From the NCBI RefSeq assembly GCF_910593725.1, contig NZ_OU343031.1:682001-746000 (forward strand): a stretch of 64,000 nucleotides of DNA, given 5' to 3'. The translations under genes were made by a program, and so were the position numbers. Below are positions 42,134 to 51,552 of this stretch, in pieces. Source of the DNA: Candidatus Vallotiella hemipterorum (GTDB lineage Bacteria; Pseudomonadota; Gammaproteobacteria; Burkholderiales; Burkholderiaceae). The notes beneath the pieces are model-generated. The model was not told where the DNA came from and searched no databases. It saw nothing but the letters and a program-made list of their open reading frames with translations. Within the stretch, counting starts at the first letter, position 1, and every line of letters begins with the position of its first letter.

Positions 42134-42535
42134 TGCGAGTTGCCTATTAGCAATACGAATATTTAATATAGATATGACTTAACGGTAAAAACTATTATCA
42201 TAGTTGTCGACCTACATAGTATACCTAGATTTTAGGCGTTCTGCTGCACTAAGAAAAATTTTTTGTTTCTATAAATAGAATATTTATTCTTCTTTATATA
42301 AATATAAATTATTAATAATTTACTGCCTAAATAACAACTAGTCTAGTTAATAGAATTTTAATAATCGCGAGAAGATATGGAAAAATTCAGAGCTCTCCTA
42401 TTTAAAGATAAATAAAGTACTACTCTTAAAGTAGTAAAAAATCTTAACATAAGAAAATACTAAAAAATAGAGGAAAAATTAAATTTTTTGTTTATTTGAT
42501 ATCAACCAATAAATAAAGTTAAATGTTTTATTTTT
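42134..42535. other. AT-rich spacer after purF, no gene
   Basis: 402 nt, strongly AT-rich, with no open frame. The O-succinylhomoserine sulfhydrylase gene (metZ) that follows purF in relatives is not detectable. No strong hairpin is seen after the purF stop. Confidence 0.6.
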
Positions 42536-42611
42536 TGGTAGGCCGTACTGGATTTGAACCAGTGACCAACGGATTAAAAGTCCGCTGCTCTACCAGCTGA
42601 GCTAACGACCC
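42536..42611 (-). tRNA. tRNA-Lys (anticodon TTT)
   Basis: On the minus strand the sequence begins GGGTCGTTAGCTCAG and ends in encoded CCA. The anticodon loop reads CTTTTAA with anticodon TTT. The acceptor, D, anticodon and T stems all pair (two G-U in the acceptor). A good promoter lies upstream at 42623-42651. In Burkholderia a tRNA-Lys lies near the tol-pal/que region, which fits the ybgF remnant nearby. Confidence 0.95.
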
Positions 42612-43107
42612 AAGACTTCCGCAGGATATCGGCAAAAAACAAATTGGTCAAGCGGTGAATACAAGAAACAATTCAGCAACAACTTAGCGGTACTCTCTTT
42701 ATTAGATCTGTAATAGCCACTTTTTGCCGTTTATTAGACATGTTATTTTCCGTATTTCGACAAAATCTGTTTAAATATGTGTTTTGTAGTAGCCTTTTGT
42801 CCTTGCTCCCATTGATTATTAACGATAGAGAACAATGCATTAGGAGCACCCGGATGGATAAGGTACTTTGTTATAGTGCTTTATCATATAATTATCGAGA
42901 ATTTATATTTAGCTATGCGTATAAGGCATTACCTAGCTAGCTGGAATTAGCCTATAGGTTATATGAGCTATTGAATATTTTAAAATGCAAATGCTTTAAA
43001 TCCTAAAGTTTCTCCTTTAAAAGGCCTGCTTTAAACAGTTGTAGTACTGCGTAAATACATCTATGTCGCTTAACTGTATCTCGCTTTAGCGACGCTAAAT
43101 CATTTTT
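42612..43107. other. Spacer upstream of tRNA-Lys, no gene
   Basis: 496 nt with the tRNA-Lys promoter at its left end. Relatives would have the queuosine genes queE/queC here, after ybgF; I recognise no remnant. A 66-codon open frame at 42740-42940 has no family features. Confidence 0.5.
42623..42651 (-). promoter_or_regulatory. Promoter of tRNA-Lys
   Basis: On the minus strand TTGACC (42651-42646) and TATCCT (42628-42623) are separated by 17 bp. The -10 box ends 11 nt before the mature tRNA 5' end. This is a near-consensus sigma-70-type promoter. Confidence 0.75.
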
Positions 43108-43362
43108 TTAATAAGTCTCAAGCTTTTTAAGTCTAGGGTCTAGATCTACATAGTAATTGCGCTGTTGCATTTGTGGTGCAGTAACTTGATTGATTAAGTC
43201 CTCGTGCTTTCCGTGTAGGGCTGCTACCTGCCGATTTGGCTGTTCAAAATTATTTAATTGATTAAATATCGCGCGCTGTGTTTTAAGAATCTTGCTTGAT
43301 AATAAATCGGCTTCTGCGCGCAGGTTAAGCACCTCCTGCCAAGCTTCATTATTACTAAAGAT
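43108..43362 (-). pseudogene. Remnant of cell division coordinator CpoB/YbgF (Tol-Pal)
   Basis: On the minus strand an open piece reads NNEAWQEVLNLRAEADLLSS and ends in NYYVDLDPRLKKLETY, then stops. This matches the N-terminal coiled-coil part of Burkholderia YbgF/CpoB (residues after the signal peptide up to the linker). The signal peptide is missing (in-frame TAG at 43371-43369), and the C-terminal TPR domain, over half the protein, is absent. It is therefore a remnant of the last gene of the tol-pal cluster. An alternative is a small expressed coiled-coil protein, but no start signal supports that. Confidence 0.72.
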
Positions 43363-44282
43363 TATAAGCTATATCTACAGCGATTCGAAATTATCAATAT
43401 TTATGCTTTAGTTAGCCTCATCAGTATTACCCTAAATTAATATATAAGATTATGTATATTACAATAGCCCCAGGCTACGCAGCTCGCTAAGCAGCGAGGA
43501 TATACAGCTTTAGGTAGTCATTATTAAACACGTTAAATTATTCAAGACTAGGTACAAGCTACGTAGCTTGTGTGAGTAGAGAGTGCTTGATAGTTGCAAC
43601 TTACCCTTCTGATAAATATTAACTAACTTGTGGTTAGCCAATCCAAGCGACTCTAAATAATGAGCGCATCGTCCAGATAAGTATCGTTGACTTGATAGTT
43701 AATAATTGTTCCACATGCAGCTAATAGGACCTTCCTAGCGTTAGCTAGACGGGGCGCTCTTCTCTAATAATTCGCATATGCTTACTATTTAGTGATAGAG
43801 CAATCTAGTAACTACAGATAAGTAGTATAGGGGCTAATAATACTAGTGTCGGTTTGCTTGGGATATGCGCATATTAGCCCAGGTATATCTAGGAAGCTCT
43901 CCCGCTTTAGAGGAGCAAATATTCCCATTCGCAGGAATTTACCAAAATATGTGTAATATCCTAAATAAATAAACAGGCGTCTTGAATGACGAGTTCAGTT
44001 GCCTATTTAGTACTCTTCTAATACACTAGGCTTATACTAGCCGGCGTTTAGAGACTTTTGAGTTCGGAGATCAACAGGCTACTATTAAACAGCTATAGTG
44101 TAATCTTTTATCAGTCTGAACAACTATAATCCGGTCGCCGTCGGTGTTCTAACCAAGCTGTTCTATTCTTGTGTTACCAACAGGCTTAGTGCATTAATCT
44201 ATTAAAAGAGAGCGCCCCTGATGGCGGGGCGAGGCTATCTGCTAATTCAGGTAATTGTTTAAATACTGAAGGAAACTAACGA
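43363..44282. other. Spacer where the tol-pal cluster should be, no gene
   Basis: About 920 nt between the ybgF remnant and glyA. From the Burkholderia order, pal, tolB, tolA, tolR and tolQ could once have been here. I recognise no further remnant. A GC-rich hairpin sits 52 nt before glyA (44213-44231). Confidence 0.5.
44213..44231 (+). promoter_or_regulatory. GC-rich hairpin in the glyA upstream region
   Basis: CGCCCC, 7-nt loop TGATGGC, GGGGCG: six GC pairs in an otherwise AT-rich spacer, ending 51 nt before the glyA ATG. It could be part of a glyA leader. No known riboswitch class could be assigned by eye. Confidence 0.35.
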
Positions 44283-45530
44283 ATGTTAGACAAAGCTAAG
44301 CAAACTATTGCAAACAGCGATCCGCAAGTCTGGCAAGCGATTCAGAATGAGCGCCGCCGACAAGAAAACCATATTGAGCTAATCGCGTCTGAAAATTATG
44401 CGAGCCCAGCAGTGATGGCGGCTCAGGGTTCCCAACTGACTAATAAGTACGCTGAAGGATATCCTGAAAAGCGCTACTACGGCGGCTGCGAATATGTTGA
44501 TATAGTCGAGAGCTTAGCGATTACACGGATCAAGCGGCTGTTTGGCGCAGAAGCGGCAAATGTTCAACCCAATTCAGGCTCGCAAGCTAATCAGGGTGTA
44601 TTTTTCTCTCTTCTTAAGCCAGGAGATACGATTATGGGAATGAGCCTTGCGCACGGCGGTCATCTGACGCATGGTTCCCCGGTCAATCTTTCCGGAAGGT
44701 GGTTTAATGTTATTAGCTACGGGTTAAATAAAAATGAGGATATTGATTATAATGTAGCCGAGCAGCTCGCTCACCAACATAAACCAAAGCTAATAATTGC
44801 TGGTGCGTCTGCGTTCTCTTTGCGCATCGATTTCGAGCGCCTAGCACGGATTGCAAAGTCTATTGGAGCTTATTTTATGGTGGATATTGCTCACTATGCA
44901 GGACTGATTGCAGCTGGCGTCTATCCGAATCCCGTGCCGTATGCCGACTTTGTAACAACCACTACACACAAGAGCTTACGCGGCCCGCGTGGTGGTGCGA
45001 TCCTCATGAAAGCTGAATACGAGAAAGTAGTTAATTCAGCTATTTTTCCAGGCATCCAAGGGGGTCCATTAATGCATGTGATCGCAGCAAAGGCTATCTC
45101 GTTTAAAGAAGCCCTTGAACCTGAGTTCAAGATCTACCAGCAACAGGTTGTAAATAATGCGCGTGTGCTTGCTGAGACGCTAGCTAAGCGTGGCTTACGG
45201 ATTGTGTCTGGCCGAACTGAGAGCCATGTGATGCTCGTCGATTTACGTGCAAAAAAGATTACAGGCAAGATGGCAGAAGTTGTGTTAGGTTCTGCGCACA
45301 TCACCGTGAATAAGAATGCAATCCCGGATGATCCGGAAAAACCATTTATCACTAGTGGTATACGTCTTGGCTCGCCGGCGATGACTACTCGTGGTTTTTG
45401 CTCAGCTCAAGCTGAGCACGTCGGTAATTTAATTGCTGACGTACTCGATAACCCGGATAATGCTGAAACTATTAAGTGGGTGCGCGCGCAGGTTGCCAAG
45501 CTCACACATCAGTTTCCGGTGTATAAGTAG
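44283..45530 (+). CDS. glyA: Serine hydroxymethyltransferase
   Basis: Encodes 415 aa. It interconverts serine and glycine and charges tetrahydrofolate with a C1 unit. The pyridoxal phosphate lysine lies in [15 protein letters not shown]. Conserved [20 protein letters not shown] is near the N-terminus. A Shine-Dalgarno (AAGGAAA) precedes the ATG. It is followed 18 nt later by nrdR, the usual beta-proteobacterial pair. Confidence 0.97.
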   Translation: MLDKAKQTIANSDPQVWQAIQNERRRQENHIELIASENYASPAVMAAQGSQLTNKYAEGYPEKRYYGGCEYVDIVESLAITRIKRLFGAEAANVQPNSGSQANQGVFFSLLKPGDTIMGMSLAHGGHLTHGSPVNLSGRWFNVISYGLNKNEDIDYNVAEQLAHQHKPKLIIAGASAFSLRIDFERLARIAKSIGAYFMVDIAHYAGLIAAGVYPNPVPYADFVTTTTHKSLRGPRGGAILMKAEYEKVVNSAIFPGIQGGPLMHVIAAKAISFKEALEPEFKIYQQQVVNNARVLAETLAKRGLRIVSGRTESHVMLVDLRAKKITGKMAEVVLGSAHITVNKNAIPDDPEKPFITSGIRLGSPAMTTRGFCSAQAEHVGNLIADVLDNPDNAETIKWVRAQVAKLTHQFPVYK

Positions 45531-45548
45531 GCTGTAGGACGAATTGTT

Positions 45549-46022
45549 ATGCATTGTCCGTTTTGCTGTCATGACGACACTCAGGTAGTAGATTCGCGTG
45601 TGTCGGAGGATAACGCTGCAATCCGCCGACGTCGCCGCTGTCCGGCTTGTGATAAGCGCTTTACAACATACGAGCGTGTTGAGCGTGCATTACCAATAGT
45701 TATTAAAAGTGACGGAACGCGAGTTGAATTCGACCGTAGCAAGATGCTGTCTAGTATGTTACTTGCTTTGCGCAAGCGACCCGTAGCCGCTGAGAAGATC
45801 GATGAAGTAGCTGCGCGTATTGAGTATCAATTGTTGGCCTCTGGCGAACGTGAGGTGCGCAGCAAATGGTTTGGTGAGCTAGTAATGGAGGAATTGCGGA
45901 AACTTGATGAGATCGCTTACGTGCGTTTTGCGTCAGTATATAGGCGATTCGAGGACGTTTCTGAGTTTAAAAATCTAATCAACGAGTTTGATCAGTCTTT
46001 AGCTAGCATAGCTCGATCTTAA
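45549..46022 (+). CDS. nrdR: Transcriptional repressor NrdR
   Basis: Encodes 157 aa, the ATP-cone regulator of ribonucleotide reductase genes. A zinc ribbon holds C3, C6, C31 and C34 (CPFC and CPAC), and [20 protein letters not shown] is the classical signature. The ATP-cone follows from about residue 49. It is one of the few transcription factors left intact in this window. No NrdR box pair was noticed near genes here, so its targets lie elsewhere. Confidence 0.96.
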   Translation: MHCPFCCHDDTQVVDSRVSEDNAAIRRRRRCPACDKRFTTYERVERALPIVIKSDGTRVEFDRSKMLSSMLLALRKRPVAAEKIDEVAARIEYQLLASGEREVRSKWFGELVMEELRKLDEIAYVRFASVYRRFEDVSEFKNLINEFDQSLASIARS

Positions 46023-46450
46023 GCTGTAAAAATAGCTTTCTATAGCCCCTTAATGGCATGAAGGCACCTCTTATCTTTTATCCTGTAAGCGGGGGGTGGT
46101 TATACAATTAGCTTTTAAGTGCCTATATTTTAATATGATTACCATTATAATTTTTATTGAACGATTATTAATTAATAAATACGCTATATTACCTTTCATC
46201 TGAGTACTATTTATTTTGTAGCTTATTCCTTTACGATAGTAAAGGAGGCGCTATTAGTCTATCACCGGTCCCGTATACTCCTAGGCTCTTAAGAATCTAC
46301 ATACTATTTTAGTGCGACATGAGCCGAGCTAGTTTAGCTCATCGATAAATACTATTTAAGCGTAAGTAGAATATGAAAAACTCGAGAAGTAATTAATATT
46401 TTTTGTATACCTAATAATTTATATAGTTTATAAGCGTTTTAAGAAAAATA
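46023..46450. other. AT-rich spacer after nrdR, no gene
   Basis: 428 nt. Directly at the nrdR stop is a weak dyad (AAGCT, 8-nt spacer, AGCTT). No open frame is present. At 46447-46458 a 12-bp palindrome (AATACTAGTATT) spans the stop codon of the next gene on the minus strand. Confidence 0.5.
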
Positions 46451-46894
46451 CTAGTATTCATGAGTAGTAGTAGTGCGGTGTTTCGGACGCACGGCTTTCC
46501 ATAGAAAGTAGCATTTCCAAGCAGCAATGCCTATCACAGACCATTTTAGTAATGGTTTAGCATTATGGATTATTACACGACGTATGGGGCCAGCTAATAT
46601 GGCTGATGCGATTGAACTAAGCACCGGATGCTGATCAAGAAATTTTCGGACAGCTAGAGGGAACTTACACAATAAGCGATATCGATTGATCCCGGGTATT
46701 AGCCACCTCATCCAATTAAACCTTGAGATATCGTAAAACATTTCCTGGCCAGCACTTACGATATCTAGCCTATTACGATCAGCACGCGCACGCAATACTT
46801 CCTTTCGGAGACCCCGAACTTTACCTTTGGGGTAGTTTAATCCTCGCATCGAAGTTAGATAGGCAAGATGGCTGCTGGAATGGGTATTATTCAT
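46451..46894 (-). CDS. Conserved hypothetical protein, DUF3318-like
   Basis: Encodes 147 aa. The N-terminal half is basic (KGKVRGLRKEVLRARADRNR) and the C-terminal half has one or two short hydrophobic segments near 112-132. Its form and its place after a holin-like and an ElaB/YqjD-like gene match a DUF3318-type protein of Burkholderia. The start overlaps the upstream gene's stop by 8 nt, suggesting coupling. The function is unknown, and the family call rests on resemblance recalled, not on a search. Confidence 0.55.
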   Translation of the reverse strand: MNNTHSSSHLAYLTSMRGLNYPKGKVRGLRKEVLRARADRNRLDIVSAGQEMFYDISRFNWMRWLIPGINRYRLLCKFPLAVRKFLDQHPVLSSIASAILAGPIRRVIIHNAKPLLKWSVIGIAAWKCYFLWKAVRPKHRTTTTHEY

Positions 46895-47282
46895 GGCGAT
46901 GATTTATAAAAATAGCTCTATCCTTATCAAATTCAGCTAGCGTTTCCTCGAAAACTAAAGCCCCACGACGAACGCTAGCACAGGCTTTGAGCACACAGGC
47001 AAAAGCTCCAGTAAGATATATCATGGTTAGTATGGCTAATGACTGCCATCGATATGTTTCCCAGAAAGCTTCAGCAATTAATATGGTCAAGGTGATTAAC
47101 CCCATTGTCGCGAACATCATCGCTACGAGACCAGAGAAGAATACACTAAGCAACCGTTCTTTTTCTTCTGCTAGCTCAATACCAATTAATTCTAAACGCG
47201 TTTGGAAAAGACACAAAACCGATGCGATTAGGCGTCGCAGCGAGCGATAAATAAGCAGTGTCGGTTGAATATTTTTTCTCAT
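46887..47282 (-). CDS. Phage holin family (DUF1469) membrane protein
   Basis: Encodes 131 aa. A basic amphipathic start (RSLRRLIASVLCLFQTRLEL) leads to two strong membrane helices, about 46-72 and 80-105. The motif IELAEEKERL before the first helix is typical of the DUF1469/putative-actinobacterial-holin-like family, which in proteobacteria is chromosomal and not a phage gene. It forms a three-gene unit with the ElaB/YqjD-like gene upstream and the DUF3318-like gene downstream. Confidence 0.75.
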   Translation of the reverse strand: MRKNIQPTLLIYRSLRRLIASVLCLFQTRLELIGIELAEEKERLLSVFFSGLVAMMFATMGLITLTILIAEAFWETYRWQSLAILTMIYLTGAFACVLKACASVRRGALVFEETLAEFDKDRAIFINHRHE

Positions 47283-47325
47283 TAGCAGATCACGAGAAGT
47301 ACGACAGACAAAACATTTTTACTAA

Positions 47326-47339
47326 CGTAGCGCGCTACG
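47326..47339. repeat. Perfect 14-bp palindrome
   Basis: CGTAGCGCGCTACG lies in the 145-nt spacer between the ElaB/YqjD-like and holin-like genes. A second short dyad, GCACTAATAGTGC, is at 47386-47398, just past the ElaB/YqjD-like stop. These may be mRNA 3'/5' structures or operator-like sites. Confidence 0.45.
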
Positions 47340-47427
47340 CATATAGCTAACGCGCATTACGTAATACTGAATATAATAAAACCGGGCACTAATAGTGCAT
47401 AATATAAATATATTATTACACTAGGCA

Positions 47428-47730
47428 CTACTTTCTATTAATTAGCAGTCCGATTAACATACCTATACCCGCGGCAACACCGATAGATGTCCATGGGTGG
47501 TCGTGGACATAGTCGTCTGTAGCACGAGCTGCTTTTTTACCTTTTTTTACAACCACAACCTGGACATCACCCGCTTTCTCTTTTGCTTGTTTTAGACGCA
47601 TAAGCGCATTTTCACGTAGTTCAGCCGCGCGTTCACCGGTCGTACTTGCTGCTTGTTTGAGCAAATCTTCTGCATCTGACAGAACAGTTTTTATATCCGA
47701 CATTAGATTTTCTCTGTTAACTTCTATCAT
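47428..47730 (-). CDS. ElaB/YqjD family (DUF883) membrane-anchored protein
   Basis: Encodes 100 aa. A long amphipathic helical part carries repeated acidic and basic residues (DAEDLLKQAASTTGERAAEL), followed by DDYVHDHPWTSIGVAAGIGM and a single C-terminal membrane helix ending in NRK. This tail-anchored form is typical of ElaB/YqjD proteins, which in E. coli bind ribosomes at the membrane in stationary phase. It is first in a three-gene minus-strand unit. A 9-bp dyad lies upstream at 47750-47775. Confidence 0.85.
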   Translation of the reverse strand: MIEVNRENLMSDIKTVLSDAEDLLKQAASTTGERAAELRENALMRLKQAKEKAGDVQVVVVKKGKKAARATDDYVHDHPWTSIGVAAGIGMLIGLLINRK

Positions 47731-49390
47731 AACTACTCTCGCAAAAAACTTTTATTACTTTATATCGTAATAAAAATATATGGCCCCGCTGAGCGCGGCA
47801 GTTACCTTATCCGGATAAAGAAAAGGATATCATCTATATAAAGCCGTTTTATGACATCTTAGTGTCAGACAAAAGCCCCCCCTTACCGCATCGGATAGTA
47901 GCATATATACCCATCTTACTATAATAACGACATAAATTATACATGGTATGCTAGTGAGGTAACTGAATACGTTAGAGAAAATATAATGTTATGTATAGCA
48001 TTACATTGCTGTTAAAACATAGCGATAAAGTAGTAGATATAAGCCTCATTAAGATTGCTCAATAATCACATAAGATATTAGACGGCTATCTGCTTTATAA
48101 AAATCTTATGAAGAACTTTCTTGACGTATCCCTTATATATACTATAAATTTTGTCTAGTTACGTAATTTTAAAAATTTTTTCTAATCACACTAACAGCTC
48201 ATTGCATAAGAAGATACATTGCTAGTCACAGCATTTATATTCATACAAAATAACAAATTTATGCACATTGATACCCATTCTTGATATGCATCACAAACCT
48301 CTTCAAAAAACACTTTATACTACATAAATAGTTTCAAAGGTATATTTTTAATAAATTATTATTAATCTATAAGAGCTATTTATACTATCAAATAGTAGGT
48401 TAAATACCCTAATTAGGGTTAGATTAAGGTTAGAAACTGTTTCACTTACTTTTAGTAGTAAGTTTTATTAATATAAAATTTTTTAGAAAACTTATCTTAT
48501 AGCAGTTATAGATAAATACCTATTTATAAGCATTTACAATAACTGGGCGATACTTACTTAAATCTTTATTTAGTTTTTAAACTTAAAAATATTTATTTAT
48601 AAAATTATCATTAAAATGATATGTATCGAGTGATGTAGTAATACTCTAGAGTAGAAGTATTACTAAGGATATTTATTAATTACAATTAATACTGTAGTTA
48701 AACCTAGTAAAAATTAAATTTTAATAGAAAGTTATTTAAATAACTATTGATCTTTTTATCCCAAATTTTGGGATGTATAGAAATAAGACCTTAAGAATAT
48801 AGATTTTTATAACTTTTTAAAAAATATGATTACTACTATAGTAGTATAAACCTACGATTAAACCTATAATAGTTATATCAAACACTTATAAAAATATATA
48901 TTGTATAGTATATTTATTTATCATGCTGATAAATAAATTATTCTTGGGTAGGCCCACTTATTTAATATATTAATATCAGTTATACTAATTGTTATTCCAC
49001 AGCTTTATTAAGCTATAACAATATAGACTAGCTTGGTAATTATATGATACCCAGCAGTAAAGCTAATAATATAGTAGCTAGCTGTAGTATTTGTAGTTAA
49101 AAACTATAGTTCACAAACTGTACTGCGTTTAAGTGGCTAGTTTTATAGCATATCAAACTATGACTAATTTGGTATTAAAGTAACTCTAATAACATAGAGT
49201 GAAATCCTATATGACTATTTAGGAATTTTATAAAACGTGTTGTACTATATACCATTGATGTATCGATACCGCTTATTTCTTAAACTAAGTAGTCCAAAAC
49301 TATGCTCTTCTAGCAGAAGATTATTTAGAGTTTATTATTAAAGTTTTAATAAAAATAAAGCTTTTTATACATATTAGTGCTTAATTATAT
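47731..49390. other. Very AT-rich desert, first part, with a cluster of dyads
   Basis: 1660 nt with no open frame above about 60 codons. Sampled lines are about one quarter G+C or less. At its start, TTTTATTAC, 8-nt spacer, GTAATAAAA (47750-47775) may belong to the DUF883 promoter, and TTATCCGGATAA is at 47807-47818. Six dyads crowd into 48406-48938 (see separate entry). No gene remnant is recognisable. Confidence 0.6.
48406..48938. repeat. Cluster of palindromes in AT-rich DNA
   Basis: ACCCTAATTAGGGT (48406-48419). ATCATT-AA-AATGAT (48607-48620). TAGTAATACT, 10 nt, AGTATTACTA (48636-48665). AGTTATTTAAATAACT (48730-48745). ATCCCAAA-T-TTTGGGAT (48758-48774). ATTTATTTATCA-TGC-TGATAAATAAAT (48912-48938). 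All are perfect. AT-rich DNA gives some by chance, but the 10- and 12-bp arms are notable. Confidence 0.5.
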
Positions 49391-49467
49391 TGGTCGGAGC
49401 GATAGGATTCGAACCTACGACCCTCTGATCCCAAATCAGATGCGCTACCAGGCTGCGCCACGCTCCG
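49391..49467 (-). tRNA. tRNA-Pro (anticodon TGG)
   Basis: On the minus strand the gene starts CGGAGCGTGGCGCAGCC and ends with encoded CCA. The acceptor stem CGGAGCG/CGCTCCG pairs fully. The anticodon stem-loop TCTGA-TTTGGGA-TCAGA gives TGG. It starts with C1, as bacterial tRNA-Pro does. A strong promoter precedes it. Confidence 0.95.
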
Positions 49468-49474
49468 CAAACTA

Positions 49475-49504
49475 ATTATAGTCTAATTTTTAATGTAACG
49501 TCAA
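49475..49504 (-). promoter_or_regulatory. Promoter of tRNA-Pro
   Basis: On the minus strand TTGACG (49504-49499) and TATAAT (49480-49475) are separated by 18 bp. The -10 box ends 7 nt before the tRNA 5' end. This is a near-perfect sigma-70 type promoter kept inside otherwise eroded DNA. Confidence 0.8.
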
Positions 49505-51460
49505 TTTTCTTAGTATGTTAGTACTGCCTATACTCTTGTTATTACCGTCCTATGCATACAGTCTCTTATTTTCATCTGATGAAATCGCTATCCCTCTAGA
49601 TAAGTTTATGCAACGTTAACGCTCTAGTATTGACTAAAGTGTGGGGGGGCTTTTTTCTTTCCTGAGCTCGAAACAAGGCGTTTTAATAGCTATACATATG
49701 CATTAAGCCTTTTATGCTAAAATAGGGTGTGTCTTTTAGGCTTGGATAAGGTTTTGTGCTTAACATATACCAGTCTATAAGAAAAAGCCAGCACTGTTCA
49801 CTAACTAATTTCGCGGTAGTGCTTGAATTTATATTCGTATTATTGCTAGTATTTTTATAAAGTGGTTGACATAGCCAAATAATGCTATTAAAAAATTTAT
49901 TATATTACATGCATCAGCATGATGGTATCCCTGATATTTATAGGAAATTTCATTAGCATATAAAAAATAAATTTAACTAACCTAAGTACCACTTTAATAA
50001 ACAAGAGTTAGCGGTACTGCGCAGTATTTAAATCTAGATAATACTACTCTGAGTTAACCGTATACTACTAGATTACTGCGCTTACAGTATTCGGTATAGC
50101 AGATAAAGTAATTTTCCGTATATTCCTTATCTAAGGATCGATTAAGAGAAACGCTAGTATAAGTTTTATAGCCTATTGGGTGAGATTAATAATACTACTT
50201 TTTAAGTAGGATTAGCTACATTTTATCTACTAAAGTAATTTCTTTATTTAAGATAAAAGCATTTTAGCTATAAAACTTTTCTAGGTTATGCAATAGCACT
50301 GTTGACAAAATTCTCAAGTAGATAATAATACTTTTCTACTGTTACTAAGTTGCAATTCTAAGTTCGTAGATTTGACTTAATAATATATTAATCAATAGAG
50401 CTACTCAAACAGTACCCTCCAAAAAATCCAGTCGTCACTATAAGTTATATCTTTAAGAAGATAGTTTTTAATTATTATGCCACTTAATAGGTTCCAAATA
50501 ATTGCTAGTAGAACTCGGCTAATCCAGAACTGTGTCTTTACCAAAGATTTGTAAGAATGAGAAGCTTGATAAGCATATATATTTATAGCGATTGTAGTGT
50601 TTTTCGCTCGATCTAAAACTAAATTTAAATCATTTTTTAAACATAAAACTCCCTAAATATTTATAAAAAATCGCCTTACTAATGCGTTGTATAATTTAAA
50701 CTAATACCTATTTTTTAAATAAAAGAGTTTATTCATGATTTTTATATTTATATACCTCCAAAGTACTTTTTTATAGTGTGACTATGTTATATATATCTAG
50801 CGTTTGTAAACATACGTCATTTATTCCTAAATAATTAGCTATCTACTAAAAATTTTAATATTTTCTAATTATATTGCATTTAAGCATCATCTTTATTTTT
50901 TTACAGTGTATTTCAGCATATAGTAATAATTAATTTTGTTACGGCTTCTTTAAATTACTTAGGATGACTACTTTACTAGTAATAAATTGATCACAAGCAT
51001 ACTATTTATTAGAATATCTTATTTTATATTTTAAGTATCTCGCTATAAATAGACAGATTTTTATAATATATGCATATTATGAACATTTATTCGAGTAAAA
51101 TATATTAGGTAGAATTCTATAAATTCATAGATGTAGGCATACATTAAACTGGTTAACTTAATATTTAGTAAATATTAACTATATTACATCGAGTTTATGT
51201 ATATGCAGTTATATCTTTTTTAGACTAAATAATTAGTTAGTTTTATCTGTTATTGTCCACTTAAATTTTTTGATTATTTTTATTGAATTTATAATAATTA
51301 TTGTTATTATTAATTCTAACAAATTCTGTGCCAGAAATACAGGTTGTTTTTAGTATTAAGTACAGTTAATAAATTTCTTAAAAGTTTATATGATGCTAGT
51401 GCCCAATTTTTAAAGAGAGTCTCTCAATCCCACTGTAGAGGAAATAGAATTCCTGCAGTA

Positions 51461-51469
51461 TGCTATAAT
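51461..51469 (+). promoter_or_regulatory. Extended -10 promoter of tRNA-Arg
   Basis: TGCTATAAT is an extended -10 element (TGnTATAAT) ending 9 nt before the tRNA-Arg 5' end. No good -35 box is seen at the usual distance, which the extended -10 may compensate. Confidence 0.65.
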
Positions 51470-51478
51470 CTTTATTAT

Positions 51479-51552
51479 CCGCTCTTAGCTCAGTTGGATA
51501 GAGCAACGGCCTTCTAAGCCGTAGGTCGCAGGTTCAAATCCTGCAGGGCGGA
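51479..51552 (+). tRNA. tRNA-Arg (anticodon TCT)
   Basis: The acceptor stem CCGCTCT pairs with AGGGCGG (one G-U). The D-arm is GCTC/GAGC, the anticodon loop CTTCTAA carries TCT, and the T-arm is GCAGG-TTCAAAT-CCTGC. After discriminator A the genome reads CTA, so CCA is not encoded, unlike the tRNA-Lys and tRNA-Pro genes nearby. It would depend on the CCA-adding enzyme. Confidence 0.92.

Larger units (their letters stand above)
49468..51478. other. Very AT-rich desert, middle part
   Basis: 2011 nt between the tRNA-Pro and tRNA-Arg genes. Apart from the promoters of the two tRNAs, I see no gene, no pseudogene piece and no long repeat. Composition is close to that of ancient pseudogene DNA, about 15-25 percent G+C in sampled lines. 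Confidence 0.6.

Noticed and set aside
42740-42940. 66-codon open frame near tRNA-Lys
   Set aside because: No family features and no ribosome-binding site; best seen as chance.
46887-47282. Prophage holin gene
   Set aside because: The holin-like family here is a chromosomal membrane protein family with DUF883 and DUF3318-type neighbours; no other phage gene is near.
48985-49010. DnaA-box-like TTATTCCACA, possible replication origin in the desert
   Set aside because: It carries an extra base compared with TTATCCACA, and no cluster of boxes or dnaA/dnaN genes is present.
51060-51090. Possible dif (XerCD) site
   Set aside because: ATAATAT and ATATTAT arms resemble dif, but the central spacing is too long for the 6-bp core and the flanks do not match; simple AT-rich chance is likelier.
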